Positions 1 through 5,936 of a stretch of DNA of 11,328 nt are shown piece by piece. Source of the stretch: Ignavibacteria bacterium. Its GTDB lineage: Bacteria; Bacteroidota; Ignavibacteria; Ignavibacteriales; Ignavibacteriaceae. Positions within the stretch are counted from its first letter, which is position 1; the number at the start of each line of letters is the position of its first letter. Made by a program: the position numbers and the translations under genes. The stretch is from contig JAOTUT010000028.1 of assembly GCA_029863735.1 (NCBI GenBank), positions 1-11,328 of the forward strand, written 5' to 3'. The notes below the pieces were generated by a model. It saw only the letters and a list, made by a program, of their open reading frames with translations, searched no databases and was not told where the DNA came from.

Positions 1-920
1 ATAATTCAACTACCGGACAATATATTGAAGACTTTGCCACAGGAATTGGTGGACCAACAAGAATGAAAATTGGAGAGGATAGTTTACTTTATGTCTTGCA
101 ATGGAGCGGGAATGGAAAAGTTAGGCGTTATCAATTAGATGGTACCTTCTTTGATGAATTTACGACTGTTGGTGTTGCTCAAAGCATCGGACTGGATTGG
201 GATGGCAATGGAAATTTGTATGTCTCATCGTATAGTGGGAAGAATGTAAGGAAGTTTGATGAAAACGGAAATGATATGGGACTTTTTGTTACTACAAATC
301 TTTTAGGCCCAACCAATATTTGGTTCGATGATAATGGTGACTTACTCGTGATAGATTATAATGGTACCTCAGTAAAAAGATTTGATCCCAATGGGAATTA
401 TTTAAATGATTTTATAACCGGATTAAGTAATTCTGAGGGAGTAGACTTTTTCCCAAATGGAGATATATTAATAGGAAATGGGGCTACAAGTTCTGTTAAG
501 TTATTTGATAGCGCTGGCACTTATATCGAGGATCTTATCCCTAGTGGCGCAGGAAACTTACTAACACCAAATGCAGTTGTAATAAGAGATATTACTGCGG
601 TATCAGTTCCTGATGAATCGTCCATAAATAATTTTGAATTTAAATTAAAACAGAACTATCCAAATCCCTTCAATCCAAGTACAAAAATTAAGTTTACTAT
701 CCCTTCTGTCATTGAGAGTGGAACGAAGCAATCTCAATTAATTACTTTGAAAGTTTATAATGTTCTCGGTAAAGAAATCGCAACTCTTGTAAACGAAAAC
801 CTTCCGGCAGGTGAGCACGAAGTTACTTTCAATGCAACCGGCTTAACAAGCGGAATTTATTTTTATCAGTTAAAAATCGGTTCGTTTATTCAAACAAATA
901 AAATGGTTTATTTGAAATAA
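1..920 (+). CDS. Secreted NHL-like beta-propeller protein with T9SS type A sorting domain (5' end outside window)
   Basis: The reading frame is open from base 3, so the ATG at base 63 is internal. The 20 codons before it (NSTTGQYIEDFATGIGGPTR) match the later repeat units, so the gene begins upstream of the window. Window residues 1-196 form about five tandem units of 41-42 residues, each with an FD.NG.Y/F..F opening and a .NGDL.V strand, as in NHL/SMP-30-like beta-propellers. A short linker leads to a C-terminal type IX secretion system type A sorting domain at about residues 210-305, with NYPNPFNPSTKIKFTIP, a VYNVLGKEIATLVN strand, an LTSGIYFYQL strand and a terminal K.VYLK. By family knowledge such proteins cross the outer membrane through the T9SS, lose the tail and are released or anchored. 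The ligand cannot be told. The next gene starts 25 bases downstream in the same direction. Confidence 0.9.
   Translation, partial: NSTTGQYIEDFATGIGGPTRMKIGEDSLLYVLQWSGNGKVRRYQLDGTFFDEFTTVGVAQSIGLDWDGNGNLYVSSYSGKNVRKFDENGNDMGLFVTTNLLGPTNIWFDDNGDLLVIDYNGTSVKRFDPNGNYLNDFITGLSNSEGVDFFPNGDILIGNGATSSVKLFDSAGTYIEDLIPSGAGNLLTPNAVVIRDITAVSVPDESSINNFEFKLKQNYPNPFNPSTKIKFTIPSVIESGTKQSQLITLKVYNVLGKEIATLVNENLPAGEHEVTFNATGLTSGIYFYQLKIGSFIQTNKMVYLK
3..590 (+). repeat. Five tandem 42-residue propeller repeats within the T9SS-exported protein
   Basis: At the protein level the unit boundaries fall at window residues 1-42, 43-84, 85-126, 127-167 and 168-196 (last unit short). Each unit ends in a basic/hydrophobic pair (RR, RK, KR, KL) and the next opens with Y/F-x-x-x-G. 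The spacing is almost exactly 42 codons, consistent with one blade per repeat. The DNA has diverged between copies, so this is an old protein repeat and not a recent tandem duplication. A closed propeller normally needs six or more blades, so at least one or two should lie upstream. Confidence 0.75.
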
Positions 921-945
921 TAATGATTTAAATAATATTTCAGAT

Positions 946-1899
946 ATGAAATTAATAATGAGCCTAACAATTTTACTTCTTTGTAAAATTACATTGGGAC
1001 AAATTGTTTTTAATCGGGAAGTTCCTGCTGAAGGAGACATTTATTTAACTCCGCAAATTGCTATTCCCAAAATAAATCCCGGTTACACAGTCTGGCTTCC
1101 GGATGAGGGAAAGATAAATGGACTAATTGTTTTTACACACCCGCGAAGAGATACTGTTAACACTGATTCGCTCATCAACTATTCACTTCAAAACCACCTT
1201 GCAGTACTCTATGCAACAACAGATAACCGGCTGGAGTTTTTTTTCGATAAAAACAAAATGTCTGAAATTGAGGGTCACATAAATGAAGTAATTACAAAGC
1301 ACTTCATTCCAAGAGAGAATCTTCTTTTTTGCGGAATGTCATTAGAGGGCACACGTGCGTTAAAACTGACAATGTTTGCTAACAGTTCCGATTCAAAATA
1401 TAGACTTAAACCTAAAGCAATTGTCCTATGCGATTCACCTCTTGATATGATTCGGCTTCATAAAGAAATGGTTAAAGCAAAAGAATTAAACTTTAATCCG
1501 ATTACGGCCAATGAAGGGACCTGGGTTTCGGGTTATCTTGAATCGAATCTTGGTGGAACACCCAATGAAAACTTTCAGGCTTACGTAGATTGTTCACCAT
1601 ATTGTTATTCTGATGATATTGTAAAAAACTATCTGCAATTTAAAGACATCGCAATTCGTGCATATGCTGAACCAGATGTGAACTGGTGGATTGATACAAG
1701 AAGAAAAGATTATTACTCTATGAATGCAATTGATATGGCTGCATTAATAAATGAATTAAAGATTGCGGGTAATGAAAACGCTGAACTTATAATTACTTAT
1801 GACAAAGGTTACTTGCCTGACGGCACCAGACATCCTCATAGCTGGAGTATTATTGATGAACAAGAAATGCTTGAATGGTTTTTAAATATGATCCAATGA
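946..1899 (+). CDS. Secreted alpha/beta-hydrolase-like protein
   Basis: The 317-residue product opens with a Sec signal peptide (MKLIMSLTILLLCKITLGQ; cleavage probably near residue 19). The rest fits an alpha/beta-hydrolase fold: a LIVFTHPRR strand-turn at 60-68, a nucleophile-elbow candidate FCGMSLEG at 128-135 with Ser132, an acidic candidate at Asp244 or Asp250 (AEPDVNWWID), and a C-terminal histidine at 296 or 298 (RHPHSW). The strand-Ser-helix, Asp, His order is that of esterases and acyl-peptidases. The elbow is GxSxE rather than GxSxG, with the glycine one residue later, so activity is likely but not certain. The substrate is unknown. The start is the first ATG 25 bases after the preceding gene, with no clear Shine-Dalgarno, as is common in this phylum. 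It may be co-transcribed with the T9SS-exported gene. Confidence 0.75.
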   Translation: MKLIMSLTILLLCKITLGQIVFNREVPAEGDIYLTPQIAIPKINPGYTVWLPDEGKINGLIVFTHPRRDTVNTDSLINYSLQNHLAVLYATTDNRLEFFFDKNKMSEIEGHINEVITKHFIPRENLLFCGMSLEGTRALKLTMFANSSDSKYRLKPKAIVLCDSPLDMIRLHKEMVKAKELNFNPITANEGTWVSGYLESNLGGTPNENFQAYVDCSPYCYSDDIVKNYLQFKDIAIRAYAEPDVNWWIDTRRKDYYSMNAIDMAALINELKIAGNENAELIITYDKGYLPDGTRHPHSWSIIDEQEMLEWFLNMIQ

Positions 1900-1956
1900 T
1901 CTATTAACTTGAGTAAAAATCATCTAGATGTCTTTTATTAACGTGACGTAAATGCC

Positions 1957-2023
1957 AACCTCTGCTACGACGGTACGACCCGCACCAAAATGGGCAGGGT
2001 GTCAGCGCTTAAGTTCTGAGGTT
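1957..2023. repeat. GC-rich 67-base block bounded by AACCTC / GAGGTT inverted ends; possible interspersed element
   Basis: This block sits in the 141-base gap between two convergent genes. I count 37 G/C of 67 (about 55%), clearly above the surrounding DNA. It begins AACCTC (1957-1962) and ends GAGGTT (2018-2023), a perfect 6-base inverted pair. Inside are a weak stem, ACCC/GGGT around CCA-AAA-TGG (1978-2000), and the palindromes AGCGCT and CTTAAG at 2004-2013. No transposase lies nearby and no second copy is in the window. It could be a REP/MITE-like element, a transposon end remnant or a structured RNA end. No T-run follows the weak stem, so a classic terminator is not supported. Confidence 0.35.
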
Positions 2024-2040
2024 TACTTTTATATTCTATC

Positions 2041-3339
2041 CTAAGCCTGAGTAACATTTGATTTGTTACTCAACACATCAAACCAGTTTATTTTTCTTGT
2101 AGAGAACATTATGGCTGCCAGTATTACAAACAGCGCTATGTTTCCAATCAGTAATGAGTAATCCTGAAGCTGCAGGATTACATACATAAATCCATAAAAC
2201 ATCATCAGCATTCCTGTGATAATAATTGAAATTTGTGTGCTTTGATAAATGCTCTTAGCGTAAAATCCAATAAGTGCAATTATCAGTAGACTTGATATTA
2301 AATACGAATACTGGAACAGAATGTATTCTGAAATTGCAAGAAGGATTGAATAAAAAATTATCAGCGCTAAACCAACGAGCAAATATTGAATTGGATGAAT
2401 AACCTTCTTGCTGAAGAGTTCAATCATAAAAAAGCTTAGGAAAGTAAGTACGATAATCATCAACCCGTATTTTGATGTACGCATTGTTTTCTGGTATTCA
2501 TCAACAGGAACCAAAAGTTTAACACCAAACGCGCTCGGAAATGGATCGTATGTTTTACTCTCCCACTCCTGCGGATAAGATCTGTTGAAATAATTCACTT
2601 TCCATTGTGCTGTAAAACCATCTTCTGTTACTTCTCTTGATGAGGGAAGAAAAGCACCCGCAAAGCTCGGATTGTTCCAGGAAGATTTCATATTCACCTC
2701 TGTAAATTTTCCCAATGGAACAAAATCAAGATTTTCCATCCCGTTAAGCTCTAATTCAATATCAAAATTTTGTGCTAAGTCTTGTGTACTTAATTTCAAA
2801 TCAGAATAAAATCCGTTTTTGAAAACTTTATCTTTTAATCCCGGTGTCAGCTTATATTTTTTGCCATTTAAATTTAACTCAGTATCTTTTTGTATTCCCC
2901 TTAAATCACTTATGTTAAAAGAGATGTAACTTTCATCAAACTTTTCATCAGGGAATTTTTCCTTTAGCTTTGAGAGGTTTATTGTCCCGCTCATTTTTAC
3001 TTTAGATTTATAAAGCATCACTTCATAAATCCCTTTGTACCTATTCTCAGGTGTAACCTCAACATCAATTTTTAAGTTCTCCGGAAGGTAGCGGTAATAT
3101 TTTGTGTTAAAATATTTGTTCCCCTTATTATCAGTTTTTTCTGTTTTTTGTGAAACGGTGATCATGGGACCGGCGATAGTCTGCACACCTGCCCAGCCTT
3201 TACTTATCTCATTTACAGCTTCCTGCCTGTAGTTCTGCCTGTCAGTAATTAATGACTGAACCATAAGCAGGGGAATGATAAGTAGAATTATAATAGATGC
3301 AATTAGAATGATGCGGAGTGCTACTGATTCTTTTTTCAT
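2041..3339 (-). CDS. creD: Cell envelope integrity protein CreD, inner-membrane
   Basis: The 432-residue product is close in length to E. coli CreD (about 450). It has the family layout: one N-terminal membrane helix (residues 8-30), a large periplasmic domain (about 31-288) and a C-terminal bundle of five to six helices (about 291-309, 317-340, 344-363, 369-391, 398-413). Recognisable family blocks are GWAGVQTIAGPMITV (48-62), SWNNPSFAGAFLPSSREV (220-237) followed by DGFTAQW, FGVKLLVPVDEY (271-282), KYG...LTFLSFFMIELF (290-309) and HPIQYLLVGLAL...FYS (315-331). In enterobacteria CreD is the output of the CreBC two-component system and affects envelope stability and beta-lactam and colicin tolerance. 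The biochemical role remains unknown. No creBC-like or winged-helix regulator gene adjoins it here. The ATG start is 5 bases from GGGGT on the minus strand. The stop lies just past the GC-rich block. Confidence 0.93.
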   Translation of the reverse strand: MKKESVALRIILIASIIILLIIPLLMVQSLITDRQNYRQEAVNEISKGWAGVQTIAGPMITVSQKTEKTDNKGNKYFNTKYYRYLPENLKIDVEVTPENRYKGIYEVMLYKSKVKMSGTINLSKLKEKFPDEKFDESYISFNISDLRGIQKDTELNLNGKKYKLTPGLKDKVFKNGFYSDLKLSTQDLAQNFDIELELNGMENLDFVPLGKFTEVNMKSSWNNPSFAGAFLPSSREVTEDGFTAQWKVNYFNRSYPQEWESKTYDPFPSAFGVKLLVPVDEYQKTMRTSKYGLMIIVLTFLSFFMIELFSKKVIHPIQYLLVGLALIIFYSILLAISEYILFQYSYLISSLLIIALIGFYAKSIYQSTQISIIITGMLMMFYGFMYVILQLQDYSLLIGNIALFVILAAIMFSTRKINWFDVLSNKSNVTQA

Positions 3340-3431
3340 TTTTTACCCCAAAGTGGTTGATGATGTGTTTAGACTTTAGAGGGAAAGCTTGAAGAAATTG
3401 TTCGCCAAAACTGGGGTCAAATAATAATGCA

Positions 3432-3459
3432 CCACAAATTTGACGTTGACAAAATGTGG
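3432..3459. promoter_or_regulatory. Imperfect dyad upstream of creD, possible operator
   Basis: CCACA (3432-3436) is mirrored by TGTGG (3455-3459), with two further pairs inside. The centre (3439-3453) reads TTTGACGTTGACAAA, itself an imperfect palindrome containing a TTGAC direct repeat. It lies about 93-120 bases upstream of the creD start on the minus strand, so it could bind a regulator. This is a pattern call only, and such dyads occur by chance in AT-rich DNA. Confidence 0.2.
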
Positions 3460-3484
3460 AATTTTGCTTTGATTTGGCTTAACA

Positions 3485-3533
3485 CCTTCACGTCCACTAA
3501 GATTTGAAGGAAACTGGAATTACGTAGGATTCC
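3485..3533 (-). terminator. Two adjacent weak hairpins downstream of the O-methyltransferase gene
   Basis: One stem is CCTTCA (3485-3490) with TGAAGG (3505-3510), 6 base pairs and a 14-base loop. The other is GGAAT (3516-3520) with ATTCC (3529-3533), 5 base pairs and an 8-base loop. They lie 60-108 bases past the stop codon of the minus-strand methyltransferase gene and before creD. Neither is followed by a U-tract on the minus strand, so intrinsic termination is doubtful. The rest of this 253-base gap holds nothing else I can name. Confidence 0.2.
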
Positions 3534-3592
3534 CTGGTATAACTAATTCAGATTCATTTGAAACTAAGCAGCTTTACTAGAAAAAAAGAAAA

Positions 3593-4579
3593 TTATTTTA
3601 CTGCTATCATAAGGTCGGCGCCGAAGGAAGTATTTTTCCTTTCGATCTTAGAAAGTCCCGCCAATTCAAACCATTCTCTAATTTCTTTTTCTGTATAAGT
3701 ATCACCGTTTGCAGTTCCAACAAGCATATTAAGAGAAAACAAAGCTCCGTGATGTGGTTTCGTTCTATCATCATCCATTACAAAATCACTTATGATTATC
3801 ATACCATTTTGGTTTAATGCATCAGCACATTTTTGAATCAGCATTTTATTCTGCTCGTAGTTGTTTATGTGAACAATTGCAGATAAAAGTATCAAATCAT
3901 AACTGCCTTCTAAATTTCTGGTTAAATAATCACCCTCTAAAAAATTAAATTTATCTGATAAACCGGATTCACTAATGTATTTTTTTGTTAATGGAATAAT
4001 GTAAGGTAAGTCAAGCACAACAGCATTGATTGCAGGATTCTTTTTAACCATCTCCATAGAAAAGGCAGCGGAACCTCCGCCAACATCCAGCATTTGTTTA
4101 ACATTAGTAAGATCAATCATCATTGCAAGTATTTTACCCTGGTTAACACCACGGTAATGCATTGCACCAATAAAATATTTCACCCAGTCATCTTTTTCAG
4201 TTTTATTCTGATCAGTAATAAACGAACTCCCTTTAATTACTGAATCAGTCAGGTTACTCCAGGTATCCCAGAGATTATTTGTGTGATAGAGTCCACCCAT
4301 AAATTCGGGTTTGTCTTCAATTAAGTACTTTGAAGCCAAATCAGTATTATAAAATTTCCCATGAACTTTTTTCAGTATACCCATTGCACACAAAGCATTC
4401 ATCAGGCGATCAGTAGATCTTTGGTTGGCATTTATTTTTTGTGCGACTTCATCAGAAGTCATCATATGCTTATCAAGCACAGTAAATATTTTTAATTCAA
4501 AAGCTGTTAGTAAAGTGCGGCTTGCCCGAAATGAATTTGCTAATTCACGAATATCTTCAGAAGATTTTATCTCGTTCAT
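3593..4579 (-). CDS. SAM-dependent O-methyltransferase, family 2 (COMT/ASMT-like)
   Basis: The 328-residue product has an N-terminal winged-helix dimerisation domain (about 8-90; SRTLLTAFELKIFTVLD, SDEVAQKI, STDRLMNALCAMGILKK) and a C-terminal Rossmann SAM-binding domain (about 140-328). Motif I is MLDVGGGSAAF (163-173). The acidic residue binding the SAM ribose is Asp190 in VVLDLP. GDYL lies at 216-219. His237 in LSAIVHINNYEQ occupies the place of the catalytic base in HDW-type plant and animal enzymes, although the usual following DW is absent. This family methylates hydroxyl groups on aromatic or polyketide-like small molecules and is often found in natural-product clusters. No biosynthetic genes flank it here, so the substrate is unknown. 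The start has AGAAGG (4591-4586) 6 bases upstream. The gene is 40 bases downstream of the lipoprotein gene and probably shares its transcript. Confidence 0.88.
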   Translation of the reverse strand: MNEIKSSEDIRELANSFRASRTLLTAFELKIFTVLDKHMMTSDEVAQKINANQRSTDRLMNALCAMGILKKVHGKFYNTDLASKYLIEDKPEFMGGLYHTNNLWDTWSNLTDSVIKGSSFITDQNKTEKDDWVKYFIGAMHYRGVNQGKILAMMIDLTNVKQMLDVGGGSAAFSMEMVKKNPAINAVVLDLPYIIPLTKKYISESGLSDKFNFLEGDYLTRNLEGSYDLILLSAIVHINNYEQNKMLIQKCADALNQNGMIIISDFVMDDDRTKPHHGALFSLNMLVGTANGDTYTEKEIREWFELAGLSKIERKNTSFGADLMIAVK

Positions 4580-4619
4580 TTTGAACCTTCTTTTTTATAT
4601 GTCAATCAAAAGATGATAA

Positions 4620-5234
4620 TTACCGGGTTGGATCTAAGAGTCCATCTTCAACTAATTGGTTTTTAACCGATATTGCCAACTCAGAAATTGTCTGCTGAAT
4701 ATCGTTTGGATTTATAGATGTGCTTTCTCCGTACCAAACCAGTTCATCATTTTTAATCGAATAGATCAAAATTTCCAGATCGACATAAACATTCGTGCTG
4801 GAATACATGTAAGGATCGTACATATAATTCCATGCATAATTATAATACCCACCAAAACTATAATAAGATGAAGGATACATCCCGGAGGAATAGTAGCTGG
4901 TTTTCTGGTCCACGTTTCTTATAGATAAAATAAGTGCTCCTTCCATTCCTCTATCATTAAGCTTTTGCTTCACGGCATTTAAATCAGCAAGCTCTTCGTT
5001 ACTGATCATTTTATAGGCAGGAACGGCTACAGTATTAGGCATCTGACTGGCAAGAGCTTCCTCAATATCCTTCATCATTTGTTGATCTTTTACCATTGCA
5101 AAAACTGCAACTGTCTGGAATTTTATAGATTCTGCCGTTGATTCAGGGTTCGTCCAGCTGCTCGAAATCTTATTTGATGAACTGCAGCCAGCTAGAAATA
5201 ATACTAATGATATAATGAAAAAGTGGATTCGCAT
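4620..5234 (-). CDS. Tyr-rich lipoprotein of unknown function
   Basis: The 204-residue product has a lipoprotein signal peptide (MRIHFFIISLVLFLAGC; lipobox LAGC, Cys17) followed by SSSNK, so it is predicted to be a lipid-anchored envelope protein. Residues 38-110 alternate strands and helices (TVAVFAMVKD, MMKDIEEALASQM, AVPAYKMIS, GALILSIRNVD). This is reminiscent of the small alpha/beta lipoprotein domains found in DUF4136-like or TolB/CsgG-like proteins, but I cannot assign a family with confidence. Residues 114-150 are highly tyrosine-rich (13 Tyr in 37). A strand pair (VDLEILIYSIKNDELVWYGE) and a C-terminal helix follow. The ATG has AAGGAAG (5250-5244) 9 bases upstream. It is the first gene of a likely two-gene unit with the O-methyltransferase and is divergent from the gene at 5368. 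Confidence 0.82.
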   Translation of the reverse strand: MRIHFFIISLVLFLAGCSSSNKISSSWTNPESTAESIKFQTVAVFAMVKDQQMMKDIEEALASQMPNTVAVPAYKMISNEELADLNAVKQKLNDRGMEGALILSIRNVDQKTSYYSSGMYPSSYYSFGGYYNYAWNYMYDPYMYSSTNVYVDLEILIYSIKNDELVWYGESTSINPNDIQQTISELAISVKNQLVEDGLLDPTR

Positions 5235-5302
5235 AGTATAAAACTTCCTTTTATTTTATGGGTGAACTTACAGAAATTAGATTAAACCTTGCTAATAGTT
5301 GA

Positions 5303-5331
5303 TTGAACTTTTTTAATTGTTCCTTTATGTT
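5303..5331 (+). promoter_or_regulatory. Possible promoter for the methyltransferase-like gene at 5368
   Basis: TTGAAC (5303-5308), 17 bases, then TATGTT (5326-5331) resembles a sigma-70-type pair in the divergent 133-base intergenic region. An alternative -10, TACAAT (5333-5338), is a better hexamer but is spaced 24 bases away. Bacteroidota-type TAnnTTTG is not seen here. AT-rich DNA makes such matches common. Confidence 0.22.
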
Positions 5332-5356
5332 ATACAATAACCCAATAAAGATTTAC

Positions 5357-5363
5357 AGGAGGG
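5357..5363 (+). promoter_or_regulatory. Strong Shine-Dalgarno AGGAGGG that fixes a TTG start
   Basis: AGGAGGG sits 4 bases before the TTG at 5368-5370, and no ATG in the same frame gives a full-length protein. This is the best ribosome binding site in the window. Most genes here have weak or no complementarity to the 16S tail, so the site supports the TTG as a true start. Confidence 0.7.
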
Positions 5364-5367
5364 TCCT

Positions 5368-5811
5368 TTGAAAAAAATATTACCACCAACTCATTTCTAC
5401 ATTTATCTGATTATCGCAATAATCCTGCATTATACAGTTCCCTTAATTCAGATTTTCAACTACCCCTATTATCTGATCGGATTTTTATTTTTTATTATTG
5501 GAGCAGTATTAAATATTTGGGCAGATCAATTATTAAAGAAACAAAAAACGACCGTTAAGCCAAATGAAAAACCGACAGTATTGATTGAAACCGGTGCATT
5601 CAAGATCTCTCGTAACCCAATGTACTTTGGTATGGCCGTGATACTATTTGGTGCAGGATTTATTCTCGGTTCAATTATTTCATTTATCGGGGTAGTGTTA
5701 TTTGTGGCAGCAATGGAAATAGCATTCATTCCAATGGAAGAAAAAAATCTGAGCGAACAATTCGGTGAAGAGTTTGAAGCTTACAAGAAAAAAGTGAGGC
5801 GGTGGATTTAA
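5368..5811 (+). CDS. Isoprenylcysteine carboxyl methyltransferase-like membrane methyltransferase
   Basis: The 147-residue integral membrane protein has about four helices (10-30, 34-52, 87-106, 107-122). The C-terminal half carries the hallmark block of the ICMT/phospholipid-methyltransferase (PEMT-like) superfamily: ETGAFKISRNPMYFG (74-88), then EEKNLSEQFGEEFEAYKKKV (124-143) and RRWI at the end. In characterised members the RNPMY and EE..L...FG..Y..Y elements bind SAM next to a membrane channel, and the enzyme methylates a lipid-borne group. Bacterial versions of this size are common and mostly have no known substrate. The start is TTG, fixed by the strong AGGAGGG. It is transcribed divergently from the lipoprotein gene, with a 125-base gap before the cyclase gene. 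Confidence 0.85.
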   Translation: MKKILPPTHFYIYLIIAIILHYTVPLIQIFNYPYYLIGFLFFIIGAVLNIWADQLLKKQKTTVKPNEKPTVLIETGAFKISRNPMYFGMAVILFGAGFILGSIISFIGVVLFVAAMEIAFIPMEEKNLSEQFGEEFEAYKKKVRRWI

Positions 5812-5936
5812 TAATAGAAGTTAAGAACAAATCCGCTCATCACTAAGTTTTTCAACTAGTCCTGAATTTTCTTTAAGTTGGCTAAATGATATCCGTTTTA
5901 TTCTGAACTGTCTACTATCATTTACCATTTTAAAAA

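Noticed and set aside
1921..1930. Perfect palindrome CATCTAGATG just after the hydrolase gene, flanked by A-run and T-run
   Set aside because: With no loop bases the usable stem is only about four pairs, and the flanking bases mismatch. It is not a credible terminator hairpin.
1941..2010. Short open stretches through the GC-rich block on the plus strand
   Set aside because: They lack start codons with ribosome sites, run only about 20 codons, and match no family I know. The block looks non-coding.
4425..4871. Plus-strand open frames opposite the O-methyltransferase and lipoprotein genes
   Set aside because: They are antisense shadows of well-supported genes, and their products show no domain, signal or codon pattern of their own.
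3593..5811. A natural-product or lipid-modification cluster built on the two methyltransferase genes
   Set aside because: The two belong to unrelated families, are divergently arranged around a lipoprotein gene, and no synthase, carrier protein or oxidoreductase is near.
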